A DNA stretch of 35,328 bases from a virus, in IMG/VR virus record IMGVR_UViG_3300042881_000679, positions 1 through 35,328 of that record. One strand, given 5' to 3'. Both the position numbers and the translations under genes were made by a program. Below the pieces are notes generated by a model. It saw only the letters and a program-made list of their open reading frames with translations. It was not told the DNA's origin and did not search any database. Below are positions 17,367 through 26,937 of the stretch, in pieces (within the stretch, counting starts at the first letter, position 1; each line of letters begins with the position of its first letter).

Positions 17367-20300
17367 TGTTTTTGGCCTTGCTTAATTCTTGACTCATTAC
17401 GAATCAAAAACTCTTTTCTTGCGTCACTGCCAACTTGAGAATACGCGCTCTTTAATGCCCTAACCTTATCCTCGCTACCAAGCCTCTTGAAGCCACTATC
17501 ACCAAGCAATGCTTCAGCAGCAGCGCGGTTGGCTCGGCCTCTTATCTTTGAGTATTTTTCATACAACTCTGGAGATAGCCTGTACTTTTCGTTGCCAATC
17601 ATAAATTGCTCTAAAGGCTTCGGTGGTATCACGTCTCCATTTTCAGTTTCCTTGAATAGCTTGTAAATTGCCAAGGTGGTTTTATCGTATGTTGCTTCTC
17701 TTGACTTGGTGAAATCAAAGAAGTTGTACATTACTGGATCAGCACCTTCTGGTGTCTGCGGTATTTCTCTTCCCCATATATCAATCTTTCTTGGTAAATC
17801 CTCTGCATAGCCAGGAATCTTTCTCTTGAGGACTTCGCCAAATAAATTAAGCGTTCTTTCTGTTGTATCTTCACCCTCAATATCCTTAATCTTTATTTTC
17901 TCTGGCAATGAATCGCTCATAGACCTTGACACAGCACTAAGCGTATTGGGGAAAACTATTGAAGATACTGTACCAAAGTAATTGGCAATCCACTTGTCCA
18001 TTCTATCCCTCTTTCCGTCAAGCATAGCCGAAAGAAGGCTGTTTGTTCCCTTCAGAAAGCTTTGGTTCATTGCAAATGACAAGGTTTCTGGAACAAGTGC
18101 AGTTAAAAACTCTGGACTTATAAAGTCACCCTTATCTGTTGCCTTGCTTGCTTCGTTCCAAGTTGCAAGCATCCCGCCAACAATACCCATTTTCTCAAGA
18201 TTCATAACACGATCACCAGGCTGGAGGTCTGTGGAATCACCTTCTGCAAATCTCTCAAGCGCGCTTAGGTTTATTGTTCGGGGAGGAAGTGTTTTGTATT
18301 GTATGTCCCTAGTCTTCTCAGAATCCTCTGCCGACCCGCCAATCACCCCAGCGTCCGACAATGTTTTTGCAACTGCCCCTATGGTTAGGCTTGTTAATGT
18401 TTTTCCTATTGCCATGTGTACGCCTCTAGCGTCCTTGGATTGCATTGCTGGTATTCCCTTTGTAACAAGCGCATAACCAGGAAGCGAATAATCAAGCATT
18501 TCATCGATCACATTTGCTGGTGTCTTTGCGTATGGGATAATTGTCTTCCCAAGAGTCCTCGCCAATCCAACCCTATTACCAAGGCCAAACATATTTGATA
18601 CGCTCAAGGCTGCTCTTGATAGCGGCGTGTCCTGCTGGAACACGGCTTCTGCTGCCTCTTGTTCTATTTTTCCTAAAGCTTCCGCTGATGGAAGTCTTGT
18701 TGCTACTGAAATTTCTTTTCCAATCTCTCTTTTGCCAATCGACTCAATTTGATTTCTAATGTCTTGTATTTTTGCTGAGTCAGTTGCTGTTGTTTTGGGT
18801 TTTGACAACAATTTTGAAAGCTCATTATTAAGAGAAGAAATCTTGGATACTCTTTGAAGTTGTGCGGATTCAGCCAAAAGCCTTGCTTGAGCCATTCTTC
18901 TGAATGGAGTATCTCCAAGCTGAAGTAGTCGCAACATTGTTTCTGGCGGAACGCCAAGCACCGTTTCGGCGGCCAGTCTAGCCCTATCAAGCCCAGCCTG
19001 CCCCAATCCTTTCCATCCGTTAAGAACTGGTTTAGCCAATCCAGATCCTGTCCAAAATTGTCTAAACGCTTGGGCTGGCTGGAATCCTCTTATTTTCTCT
19101 CCAGACAATAACCCTTCGGCACTGATACCTCTTTTTAACCCAGCCAATCCTTCTCCGCCTCCACGAACAAATGCTTTAACTGTTTCCCCAACTCTTCTTG
19201 CTCCAGCCAAAGATATTGGTGATGACACAGTTCTCTCTGCAACTGGAAGTCCAACTGATTTCTTGAACGCCCTTGCTACTTCTTGGCTTATAAACGCACC
19301 CTGTCTTCCCATCGCTCTGGGCAATGAGCTTACCGCATTACTCCAAAGATTTGTGACCAATGACAAGGGAGCAAGAAGATTGCCTTGTATAACAGTTGGC
19401 AATGTCTCTGCAAAAAACTTCTTTGGAACAAGTCTTGACTCAAAGTTCTGGAATCTAAATGCACTCTCAACAAATCTTTTCTCTGCCTGAATTGCTTTCT
19501 GTATGTCAACATCATCCAGCGTGTTTCTTGCTGTTTCAGCAAGAGTTTCATAAGTTGACCTAGTTCTGGCTTGTAGCTTAAAAAGATTTCTGGCTTCTAC
19601 AAGAAGAGGCTGAGTAAGGGTTCTTCCATTCTTATCAAGAAAAACGCTTAGTGTGGCAAGGTATCCATTTTGGGTTGCCGATGGGAGAGTCCTCATTGCT
19701 GCAACAGTTTGAGCAGCTTCTGTAGGTAGTTTTATTCTTGTCTTCGCAAGATCAATCAATGACTTAACATCATTCTGTTTTGATGCTCGGTTAATTAGCT
19801 CGGCATTGGCAACTACTTTTTGAGGAGCAGTTCCGCTTTCAAAAATTCCCCTTACAACGTCATCCGACTCGTTTGCCAAGGCATCTTGCAATGCCTTCTG
19901 ACCAAACTTTGCGTACTTTATATCCTCACTCTTTGCAAGCTGTTCACGCACCCCTCTGTCAAGAAATGGATCTTTCACCATCTTTACCCCAGCTTGTCTG
20001 TATCCAATTCCTTTTGGTGTTGCAGGCAATTCAATTGGCAATTCAACTGGAGCAACACCAGCTTTTCCAGCTACTTGCTCTGCCCTTGGAACAACAGCCT
20101 CAACTGCCTTCGGCAAGGCACCCTCAACCGCTGGAGCAACAGCAGGAGCAACAGCTTCAGCAACTTGAGTGGCTGGGCGAGTTAATGCGCCGCGAACTCC
20201 TTTAGCCAATCCAACCAACCCACCGCCAGTAGGCGTGAGAATAGATGCCGCCGTTGTGGTTATTGGATACTTCTCAACATCGCGCTGTAAGACTTCGCTG

Positions 20301-21028
20301 ATGCGAGCCATACGCTCTGGACCTAGCAAGGCCTTACCAGCGGCCTCTTGTCCCTTTTGGCCTGCAATAAATCCACCCACGCCAGCAATTGCTCCTGTTA
20401 CTAACTTGGGAACAATGCCACCAGGAGTAAGAGCAGCAGCAGTTTCAGCAGCCACAGCACCAGTAGTTGCAGGGATTACTTGGCTTGCAACAGTGCGTGC
20501 AATCGCACCTAGCCTGCTGGGTTCTTCTGGCTCAAGTTCAAAGGAGTCAACATTGCCATCCTTGTCAGCTTCGAAGCGCACTACCTTACCGTCCTTGTTT
20601 CTGCCAATAGCAAAGCCAACGCCCGTAGCTTTATCCGTTCCAGAGGATACTGTTTCTATGCCCAACCTCTGAGCTTCCTTTACGGCTGGTATTGCTGGTG
20701 TCTCAATAATGCCTTCAGCCAACGCTTGTGCTGTTGGCTTGTATCCTTCCGCTATCGTGCCATCTGGCCTTCGGATCGCTCCCATCGCATCCAAGGCTTT
20801 GCCAGCCTCAATGGATGCTTGCTGTGGAGTTGCTCCAGCCTGTAGCTGACGCTGTGTTTCTTGATCTAGTAAAGCCTTGCGTTCTGGCGAGATAACTTCT
20901 TCTGGCTTGCCGCCAGATGCAAGATATTCGGCTTTAGTTAAGTTTCCAGCTTCCTCTGGGGAAAGCGGAGCGAACTCTAAATCTTGTTCCTGCTCTGGAA
21001 CGAACTCAAGCTCTGGCTCTATAGCCAT
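17363..21028 (-). CDS. Large internal-virion-like protein (1221 aa)
   Basis: 1221 residues from ATG 21028, with GAGG upstream. The N-terminus is acidic and low-complexity. Residues about 172-224 are rich in Ala, Gly, Val and Ile and could insert into a membrane (Ala-Val-Ala-Ala-Glu-Thr-Ala-Ala-Ala and Gly-Ala-Ile-Ala-Gly-Val-Gly-Gly). A central helical region holds Gly-Asn-Leu-Leu-Ala-Pro-Leu-Ser-Leu-Val-Thr-Asn, a stretch seen in very large phage and mobile-element proteins. Size, place near the end of the tail block and hydrophobic segment recall podovirus ejection proteins that form a channel across the envelope. No catalytic domain was recognised. Function inferred from context. Confidence 0.7.
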   Translation of the reverse strand: MAIEPELEFVPEQEQDLEFAPLSPEEAGNLTKAEYLASGGKPEEVISPERKALLDQETQRQLQAGATPQQASIEAGKALDAMGAIRRPDGTIAEGYKPTAQALAEGIIETPAIPAVKEAQRLGIETVSSGTDKATGVGFAIGRNKDGKVVRFEADKDGNVDSFELEPEEPSRLGAIARTVASQVIPATTGAVAAETAAALTPGGIVPKLVTGAIAGVGGFIAGQKGQEAAGKALLGPERMARISEVLQRDVEKYPITTTAASILTPTGGGLVGLAKGVRGALTRPATQVAEAVAPAVAPAVEGALPKAVEAVVPRAEQVAGKAGVAPVELPIELPATPKGIGYRQAGVKMVKDPFLDRGVREQLAKSEDIKYAKFGQKALQDALANESDDVVRGIFESGTAPQKVVANAELINRASKQNDVKSLIDLAKTRIKLPTEAAQTVAAMRTLPSATQNGYLATLSVFLDKNGRTLTQPLLVEARNLFKLQARTRSTYETLAETARNTLDDVDIQKAIQAEKRFVESAFRFQNFESRLVPKKFFAETLPTVIQGNLLAPLSLVTNLWSNAVSSLPRAMGRQGAFISQEVARAFKKSVGLPVAERTVSSPISLAGARRVGETVKAFVRGGGEGLAGLKRGISAEGLLSGEKIRGFQPAQAFRQFWTGSGLAKPVLNGWKGLGQAGLDRARLAAETVLGVPPETMLRLLQLGDTPFRRMAQARLLAESAQLQRVSKISSLNNELSKLLSKPKTTATDSAKIQDIRNQIESIGKREIGKEISVATRLPSAEALGKIEQEAAEAVFQQDTPLSRAALSVSNMFGLGNRVGLARTLGKTIIPYAKTPANVIDEMLDYSLPGYALVTKGIPAMQSKDARGVHMAIGKTLTSLTIGAVAKTLSDAGVIGGSAEDSEKTRDIQYKTLPPRTINLSALERFAEGDSTDLQPGDRVMNLEKMGIVGGMLATWNEASKATDKGDFISPEFLTALVPETLSFAMNQSFLKGTNSLLSAMLDGKRDRMDKWIANYFGTVSSIVFPNTLSAVSRSMSDSLPEKIKIKDIEGEDTTERTLNLFGEVLKRKIPGYAEDLPRKIDIWGREIPQTPEGADPVMYNFFDFTKSREATYDKTTLAIYKLFKETENGDVIPPKPLEQFMIGNEKYRLSPELYEKYSKIRGRANRAAAEALLGDSGFKRLGSEDKVRALKSAYSQVGSDARKEFLIRNESRIKQGQKQ

Positions 21029-21031
21029 TGC

Positions 21032-21748
21032 TTACTGCCTCGCTTGCAGTCGTCCTGGCTTTCCGTTGATGTAGATAAGTTCTCCAGGCTTCACGCCTGC
21101 TGCCCTTGCTTCTTGAAGACTATTGAAATTCTTTGGTGTCTGTGATTGGGCTGGTTGCTGTTCTATTGTTGGTGCAGCAATAGCTGGCGCGCTTGGGGCT
21201 ATAGCTGTTGGTGCGCCTTCTGGAGTCTCGGTTTCCATTTGACCAGTTTGCCTGTTGAATCCAAGCTCTGCCATTCTTCCTTGAAGCACCCCACGTTCGG
21301 CCTCAAGTTCCTTCATTACATCGGATCTTTTCTTCATCCCTACAAGACCAAGACCAAGCTCCATTGCGCCAGTGCGTGTGTCGCCTTTTGCAATCTCAAG
21401 TTCTTGTTTAAGTCTTTCGGCAGAAAGCTTACGCAATCTGTCATTGATTGATTCCCTTTGAGCCTGAACCTCCTCGTTCTCCAATGATTGCTCATTCGTA
21501 ATCGTGCTACCAATCCCAGCGAGATAAGGAGCAAACGCTGGATCTTGGCTTAATGCAGGAAGATCCTTCAGCTTACCCTTGACCTTTAGCCCACCCTTTT
21601 CAAAGCTGAAGTCAACGTCTGGCTGTTCCTTGATTGCCATTGCACGCTCTTCCATTGCCTGCTTTCTCTGTGCTTCAGCTACTGCCTGCTTCTGAAGTTC
21701 ATCCTGCCGAAACATGTCCATCATTGCTGGTATATCTAATACTGCCAT
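21032..21748 (-). CDS. Internal-virion-like coiled-coil protein (238 aa)
   Basis: 238 residues from ATG 21748. The first 40 residues are a Gln/Glu/Ala-rich helix (Gln-Lys-Gln-Ala-Val-Ala-Glu-Ala-Gln-Arg-Lys-Gln), followed by a charged coil around residues 90-165 and a Pro/Ala/Thr-rich linker, ending in a short Asn-Ser-Leu-Gln-Glu-Ala-Arg-Ala-Ala-Gly-Val-Lys-Pro-Gly-Glu motif common at the ends of phage structural proteins. It lies between two other internal-virion candidates. No enzyme motif. Probably ejected or structural, by context. Confidence 0.65.
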   Translation of the reverse strand: MAVLDIPAMMDMFRQDELQKQAVAEAQRKQAMEERAMAIKEQPDVDFSFEKGGLKVKGKLKDLPALSQDPAFAPYLAGIGSTITNEQSLENEEVQAQRESINDRLRKLSAERLKQELEIAKGDTRTGAMELGLGLVGMKKRSDVMKELEAERGVLQGRMAELGFNRQTGQMETETPEGAPTAIAPSAPAIAAPTIEQQPAQSQTPKNFNSLQEARAAGVKPGELIYINGKPGRLQARQ

Positions 21749-21756
21749 AAATCTCC

Positions 21757-23571
21757 TTATATCTTGATTAGGTTGCTAAGACCAGTAGCAATCTGACCGA
21801 ATTGTTCGGCACCGCTAGATCCTCTTGCAATGCCACCAACCTGCGCGCCATACGTCTGTGCTGAATAATCCGCCAACGTATTGTAAATCCCAGCCGCATT
21901 CTGCGCACCAATGAATCCAGCGTTAGGATTGACGTAGGCATACGGATTGGCGGCTGAAGGTGTAGCTTGGAAGCCACCAGTAGTTTGAGGAGCGGAGGCT
22001 GCCAAGTAATTGTTTAGAATATTCTGCTGTTGTCCAAGACGCTGTGAGGCCAAGTTGTACATTGTTGGACCGCTTGCAATAAAGCCTTGAGCTGCGCCAA
22101 GGCGGGATTGAGTAAGGGCGTTACGCAAGCCAACGTCACGCGCAATTGCGTCTGACATACTTTGACCAGAAGCCAAGAATCCTTGGGCTGCACCAAGGCG
22201 AGCCTGGAGTCTTTGCTCACCAGCCAATCCAGTTGTGACTGCTTCCTCTACGGCTGGTGCTACACCAAAGATATTGCCTCTGGCAGTCTGTGCTGCCCTT
22301 GCAGCCTGCTGGTACTGCCTCTGCTCTTCCGCACCAAGCTGTGAGCCTAGCGCAACTTGACCAGCAATCCGTTGTTCAACATCACGCCTAAAGGCTTCTG
22401 TCTCTGGGCTGGTCGTTGCCTCAAGCGGAGTCTCGGCCATCGCTTGATACTGCTTGGCGAGACCGCGAACAGTCGCGCCAATCGTAGGATCAATGCTTTC
22501 AATTTGAGCAATAGTACGCTCTTCTGGTAGGCGCAGAGATTCCCTGACTTGCGACAAAACGGATGTGGCCTTCTCGCCACTGATTGGCTTATATCCTTCG
22601 TAAAGATTCTTGGCTTCAAGCGTGTCTTTTTGAGCCTGAGTAAGATCACTTTTTAATGCATCAATTGATTTCGCGGCCTCATCCTTACTTCTACCAGCAG
22701 GAAGATCGGCATATATTTTATTGGCTTGATCAAGTTGGCTTTGGAGATCGGTTACTGCCGCAGTTCCAATATCATAAAGACTTTTGTATTCATTCCTACT
22801 CTGTGTATTGATGTCGTTAAGAATTTGCTCGTCCGTTACCTGGACGTTTAGCCTTCCAGCAAGACCGCTTTTATTTACATCAAAGAAATTCTCGCCACGA
22901 AGAGCCTCTAGTCCTGTTGAAAGTTTTTTAGTTCCAGCAACAGCCGACCCTATGTTTACGCCAATATCGGCCAAACCAAGCCTTGTCAGAGACTCGCCAA
23001 GCTTGGGTGCTGTATTTGTGGCTGTTGATTCCAGCCTACGCAACGTGTCTTGCTCTGTAACAAGCCTGCCCCTAGCAGCTTCACGCTCCTTGCCAGACAA
23101 TCTAATCTTTGTTACGCCATCAACGTCTAGCCCTTTTGACCTATATTGCTGTATCTCTACATTCTTTCTTTGTTCATTGATTTGATCAATAAGATCAGTT
23201 CCTTCAGTAATATTTGCAATTACTTGTTTCGCATCAAGGCTTAAATTTTTTGAATCAAAATCACGAACAAGTCTTGCCGCATCTTTTAATGCCTGCTGAT
23301 CTTTCGCGTTTAGATTGGCTACACCAACCTGCTGTGCCTGAGATAAAATATTTGAATAATTTGTTACCGCCTTGGTGAAGCTGTCTGGCTTGGCCTCTCC
23401 TTTTGTTATTTTCGGAATTTCAAAAACAGCCTTGTCAGCCGCTGCCGTATCAAATACTTGTTTATTCCCAACCGTCTTTACATAAGTATTCTTTACGTCT
23501 GTTAATCCAGCCGCAGTATACTTGTCAATTAGAGTTTGATTCGGATCAACTACTGGTTTTTTGGCTGCCAT
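21757..23571 (-). CDS. Internal-virion-like protein, Gln/Ala-rich (604 aa)
   Basis: 604 residues from ATG 23571; the frame is open 11 codons further into the previous gene, but an AGGA site and the position 1 base after that gene's stop favour this ATG. It is helical and rich in Ala, Gln and Gly, with repeated Leu-Gly-Ala-Ala-Gln-Gly-Phe-(Leu/Ile)-Ala-Ser-Gly units near residues 475-525 and coiled-coil stretches. The C-terminus turns Gly/Tyr/Asn-rich. Similar proteins in podoviruses fill the space inside the portal and are ejected with the DNA. No catalytic motif is seen. Confidence 0.68.
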   Translation of the reverse strand: MAAKKPVVDPNQTLIDKYTAAGLTDVKNTYVKTVGNKQVFDTAAADKAVFEIPKITKGEAKPDSFTKAVTNYSNILSQAQQVGVANLNAKDQQALKDAARLVRDFDSKNLSLDAKQVIANITEGTDLIDQINEQRKNVEIQQYRSKGLDVDGVTKIRLSGKEREAARGRLVTEQDTLRRLESTATNTAPKLGESLTRLGLADIGVNIGSAVAGTKKLSTGLEALRGENFFDVNKSGLAGRLNVQVTDEQILNDINTQSRNEYKSLYDIGTAAVTDLQSQLDQANKIYADLPAGRSKDEAAKSIDALKSDLTQAQKDTLEAKNLYEGYKPISGEKATSVLSQVRESLRLPEERTIAQIESIDPTIGATVRGLAKQYQAMAETPLEATTSPETEAFRRDVEQRIAGQVALGSQLGAEEQRQYQQAARAAQTARGNIFGVAPAVEEAVTTGLAGEQRLQARLGAAQGFLASGQSMSDAIARDVGLRNALTQSRLGAAQGFIASGPTMYNLASQRLGQQQNILNNYLAASAPQTTGGFQATPSAANPYAYVNPNAGFIGAQNAAGIYNTLADYSAQTYGAQVGGIARGSSGAEQFGQIATGLSNLIKI

Positions 23572-23572
23572 A

Positions 23573-24034
23573 TTAAAATATTCCTGTCCTTGGAAGTCCG
23601 CCAAGATAATCGACTTGGTTTACGCCTTGGCTTTGTTGGACTTCTTTCGGAACTGCTCCCATCGGAGATTGACCATAAAGTCTTGCAAATTGTAGGGCTG
23701 CTTGTTGGCCTAAGCCACGCTGGGTTGCGTATGCTTCTGGAGCCATTTCAAATTGACGGCGCATAGCCTCTAGCGAACGCTGTGGGCCAAGCTCGCGCTC
23801 AACCTGCAGTCCAGCTTGGGCTGATTTTTGCAAATCTAATGCCGACATCTGGCGTTCAAGCTCACGCTGGCGAGGAGCATACTTCTCTCTAAGGCGTTGC
23901 TCTAGAGCCGCCACATCTGGCTGTTTCTGGATGTATGTCTCAAGCGAAGAACGATAGAAAAGATCGTTAGCCCTAGCCGCCTCAAGTGGGTTGGGAGGCG
24001 GAGGAGGTGCAGGAATAGAAGGACCGCCACCCAT
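23573..24034 (-). CDS. Internal-virion-like protein with poly-proline start (153 aa)
   Basis: 153 residues from ATG 24034, overlapping the preceding stop (TAATG). It opens Met-Gly-Gly-Gly-Pro-Ser-Ile-Pro-Ala-Pro-Pro-Pro-Pro-Pro-Pro-Asn-Pro, a pattern shared by small podovirus internal proteins, and continues as a charged coiled coil (Leu-Glu-Gln-Arg-Leu-Arg-Glu-Lys-Tyr, Gln-Arg-Glu-Leu-Glu-Arg-Gln). The role, comparable to T7 gp14-type proteins, is inferred only from size, place and composition. Confidence 0.62.
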   Translation of the reverse strand: MGGGPSIPAPPPPPNPLEAARANDLFYRSSLETYIQKQPDVAALEQRLREKYAPRQRELERQMSALDLQKSAQAGLQVERELGPQRSLEAMRRQFEMAPEAYATQRGLGQQAALQFARLYGQSPMGAVPKEVQQSQGVNQVDYLGGLPRTGIF

Positions 24035-24402
24035 TAGAGTAAAGCCTTTCGCATAAATGTCATATAGTCGTAATCCTTTGGTTTACCAGAACGATTGAAT
24101 GTGATCCGCTTGCGAGGACCAAAACGCTCCCAAAGGAGCAACAGCAAGCATCGTAAGGATTTAGCACCTTTTGATGAGATAGTCAAATCAACAAACACAT
24201 TCTCACCATCTTCGCTATGCACATAATGGTCAGCCTTTTGCCCATCCTTTATACACCTAGCCAAAGCCACCCCAGCTATGCCTTCCTCATCCCTAACAAT
24301 CCCGACCATGCCCTGCTTCTCAAACCAGCCAAACCACTCAGCTAGGTTAGGCCACATAGCCTCTGGAACGCCACTTTCCTCGATATACTCAATAGCGGTC
24401 AT
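24034..24402 (-). CDS. GNAT-like/acyltransferase-like small phage protein (122 aa)
   Basis: 122 residues from ATG 24402 (ATGA overlap with the hub gene). A beta-strand pair (Met-Val-Gly-Ile-Val-Arg and Ile-Ala-Gly-Val-Ala-Leu-Ala-Arg), an acidic Asp-His-Tyr-Val-His-Ser-Glu-Asp-Gly-Glu-Asn segment and a Leu-Arg-Cys-Leu-Leu-Leu-Leu-Leu-Trp-Glu-Arg helix followed by Arg-Ile-Thr-Phe-Asn-Arg fit the GNAT-like fold often found between tail hub and internal proteins of podoviruses. No clear acetyl-CoA loop is visible, so it may be structural. Moderate guess. Confidence 0.45.
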   Translation of the reverse strand: MTAIEYIEESGVPEAMWPNLAEWFGWFEKQGMVGIVRDEEGIAGVALARCIKDGQKADHYVHSEDGENVFVDLTISSKGAKSLRCLLLLLWERFGPRKRITFNRSGKPKDYDYMTFMRKALL

Positions 24403-26228
24403 ATATTCTTTTGCACCTCAATGGTGTCTGGATTGGCCGCAATCATAATTTGCTTAATGGAAAGCTTCTTACCTGGAGCTTCCATCTTAAACTTCATATT
24501 GCGCCACTTCTGATAAGACCTAAGACTATCAGCCCTAAAGTTGTAGGTCTGAGCCGAAAGCGTGGCTGGTAGCGTGAATGGCAAGGTTAATCCTCCTGGG
24601 GTCGATGTGTCTACGGCTGTTCCAATTGTTACATATTGAGAGTCTGTCTCCCGCTTCATGCCTATGGTGCAATTGGTGGCTGTGGAAAAATAAAACTCCA
24701 TCTCATAGTGCGACCCATACTTCTTTGAAATCCTGTCGTCAAAATCGTAAGCCTTGGTCACAACGTAGGACGCATAGGAAGTTCCGTAGTCCTTGAACTC
24801 GGTATTTCCATCGCCCTGCAAATCTGGATCGAGATAATCGTAAAGATGCCCAACCTGTCCTGTCGGACTGCCAATCGCAAGCTTTACGCAGTTTGTTGAG
24901 TACCCGCCAGAAAAATTTGTCTTGGTCATTGCTGATGCGGCTATAGACCACAATCCCTCAAATGAACCAAACAGCGTGTTGTAAACAAGCACATAATTGC
25001 AAGTGGTTGAGTTGTCCAGAGGAAGAGCCAGATAATACCTGTTGTTATGAAACGCTCCGTTTGCAGAACCAATATAGCTCCTATTGATTCTTGCTATCAC
25101 ATTCTTAACTGGCTCGCTAAGAGTTGGGCCTACCGTGTAAAAGTCATCGGCTGCTGACCTTACAACGCTCCTTATTCCGTCATTAGACAAGAACAACACA
25201 TCCTTGCTTGTAAAGATTGCAGACCTAGATGCCTGACAACCAATCTTGTCGTTAATCAGTCTTACAGTCCAGCCAGAAGCAGTTGTTGAGGTTGGGTCAA
25301 CAGTAACCAAGTAAATCTTGTTTGGCTTGAACACCAGCAATTCAAAGTCAAAGAATGGTTGGATGGCAATAATGTCCTCGCCGTCATTCCCACCGACAAC
25401 AATGCTGTTTGTCGATTTCCATATCTCAGCATCAAGGATGTCGGATGCGTAAAGCGTGTTGCGGTTTGCTCCAGTTCCTACGGCAAATAAGCGATTGGTA
25501 AACTGGCGAATGAGGCGAAGGCCAGAAGGCGATAGAGCAGAAACGCTGGCTGTTGCTGTTGCTGTAAAATGCCCACCACCAGAGGGAGGAGCAGCAATGG
25601 TAACTGTTGGCGCGGTTGTATAGCCCGATCCAGCAAAGGTAACTGTTACCGCAGATATTGTACCGCTGGTAACTGTGGCAGTCGCGCTAGCTGTTGTTCC
25701 GTAGGCTATGTTGGGTGCGCCTATTGTTACGGCTGGAGCAGTTGTATATCCCAATCCCTGGGTTGATACTGTTATCGAAAGAACACTTGTGCCTTGCCTA
25801 AATGCCGTTGTTCCATCCGTGAAATGAAGATTGCTTGCTCCATCGGTATAATAAAGCCTGTTATTAAACTGAGAAAAATCAACCTGTACAGCCCCGCTTG
25901 TTACAGTTCCAGAGGTTGTGGCAAAGCTTGTTGCGCTTGTTGATTTGAAAATTGATCCATTGCAAGCAACAACAATTTCCTCAATGTTTGGCGTGTCAAA
26001 GTAGTGCATACCTTGAATGCCCGATCCACTTGATACGTTTGCAGATACTTGCTCAATGCCTTGCCTAGTCTGGAGGATCCCAGACGGGCTAATCGTCATG
26101 TTGGAAATTTCGCTGGCTTGATTATTTGCAATTAGGCTTGGGGAAATTCCAGAAGCTTGCCCACCCTCAAAGCTGGTAGACCCAGCAATTGACAGTACAT
26201 CGTCTGTTGTGTCTATGTAGTAAGGCAT
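24399..26228 (-). CDS. Tail hub / tubular-protein-B-like structural protein (609 aa)
   Basis: 609 residues from ATG 26228. Beta-rich: early segments such as Ser-Asn-Met-Thr-Ile-Ser-Pro-Ser-Gly-Ile-Leu-Gln-Thr-Arg-Gln-Gly and Leu-Tyr-Tyr-Thr-Asp-Gly, then Asn-Arg-Leu-Phe-Ala-Val-Gly-Thr and Leu-Phe-Leu-Ser-Asn-Asp-Gly, are typical of the propeller-like hub protein of short tails (T7 gp12 and P22 gp10 class). An insertion at residues 157-214 carries two Gly-Tyr-Thr-Thr-Ala-Pro-x-Val-Thr-Ile-x-Ala-Pro repeats. It follows the adaptor gene, as expected. The C-terminal 150 residues are a separate beta domain. Part of the tail tube or hub. Confidence 0.75.
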   Translation of the reverse strand: MPYYIDTTDDVLSIAGSTSFEGGQASGISPSLIANNQASEISNMTISPSGILQTRQGIEQVSANVSSGSGIQGMHYFDTPNIEEIVVACNGSIFKSTSATSFATTSGTVTSGAVQVDFSQFNNRLYYTDGASNLHFTDGTTAFRQGTSVLSITVSTQGLGYTTAPAVTIGAPNIAYGTTASATATVTSGTISAVTVTFAGSGYTTAPTVTIAAPPSGGGHFTATATASVSALSPSGLRLIRQFTNRLFAVGTGANRNTLYASDILDAEIWKSTNSIVVGGNDGEDIIAIQPFFDFELLVFKPNKIYLVTVDPTSTTASGWTVRLINDKIGCQASRSAIFTSKDVLFLSNDGIRSVVRSAADDFYTVGPTLSEPVKNVIARINRSYIGSANGAFHNNRYYLALPLDNSTTCNYVLVYNTLFGSFEGLWSIAASAMTKTNFSGGYSTNCVKLAIGSPTGQVGHLYDYLDPDLQGDGNTEFKDYGTSYASYVVTKAYDFDDRISKKYGSHYEMEFYFSTATNCTIGMKRETDSQYVTIGTAVDTSTPGGLTLPFTLPATLSAQTYNFRADSLRSYQKWRNMKFKMEAPGKKLSIKQIMIAANPDTIEVQKNI

Positions 26229-26238
26229 AAAGCCTACT

Positions 26239-26937
26239 TTAAGCTGAGAACATTTCTTCTATGGTTAGCTCGCCAAGGCTTTGTGGGGTAATCTGTTTCA
26301 CGCCTCCAACCTGGCTCAACTCGTAGTTAGCCATAGCTGCAAGGTCAGAGTTTGCACCCTGCGTAATTACCTGCGCCTTGGTGTACTGCCGTTCACGCTC
26401 CAGTGCGTCTGCGTGAGTCAGAGCAAGAACCAAGTGATGAACGTGGGGCAAGCGAAGTTCGTCACCGAGGGCATCATTGGAAGGAGGAAAGTCAACGATG
26501 TAGTTTGTTCTGGTCAGGCACTTTAACTTTTCAATAACTCGCAATGGGATTGTTCCAGATGTGGCAAGCCTTGGATACAGGTCAAGTTGGGCAACGCCAC
26601 TGCTGTTACGGCCAGTAAAATGATATGTATCTGGATCGCCAGTGCGGTCATCGGACAGCAAGCCTGGGTCTTGGCTTACAATCGTTGCCAAGTCAATCGG
26701 GTCAACCTCGGCATCGTTGTAGGCCACCGAAAGAGGTGTCTCTACATTTGTACCAAGCGTGATTGTTCGGCTTGTTCCAACTGAATAGGTGGAGTTGGTT
26801 ACAGTCTCACGCCAAGGAGCAAAGTCCCACACTCGGCGGTAGGCCAAGCTTGCGGCTTTCTGCAAGAAGGTAAGCGTGTCAGCATCGGTCTTTCCGATCT
26901 TCTCGCCAGCGTACTGCGCGATCTCGGTTAGGGTCAT
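26239..26937 (-). CDS. Head-tail adaptor / tubular-protein-A-like (232 aa)
   Basis: 232 residues from ATG 26937 (ATGA overlap). Early helices (Ile-Ala-Gln-Tyr-Ala-Gly-Glu-Lys-Ile-Gly, Leu-Ala-Tyr-Arg-Arg-Val-Trp-Asp-Phe-Ala-Pro-Trp-Arg) and a late helical part (His-His-Leu-Val-Leu-Ala-Leu-Thr-His-Ala-Asp-Ala-Leu-Glu-Arg) flank a beta-rich middle, the layout of podovirus adaptor proteins (T7 gp11, P22 gp4 class) that bind under the portal and hold the tail. The Trp-Asp-Phe-Ala-Pro-Trp-Arg segment is typical. Followed by the hub gene. Confidence 0.75.
   Translation of the reverse strand: MTLTEIAQYAGEKIGKTDADTLTFLQKAASLAYRRVWDFAPWRETVTNSTYSVGTSRTITLGTNVETPLSVAYNDAEVDPIDLATIVSQDPGLLSDDRTGDPDTYHFTGRNSSGVAQLDLYPRLATSGTIPLRVIEKLKCLTRTNYIVDFPPSNDALGDELRLPHVHHLVLALTHADALERERQYTKAQVITQGANSDLAAMANYELSQVGGVKQITPQSLGELTIEEMFSA

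Noticed and set aside
20169-20672. 167-codon plus-strand frame
   Set aside because: Antisense shadow of the Ala/Gly/Pro-rich part of the 1221-aa gene, with no context support.
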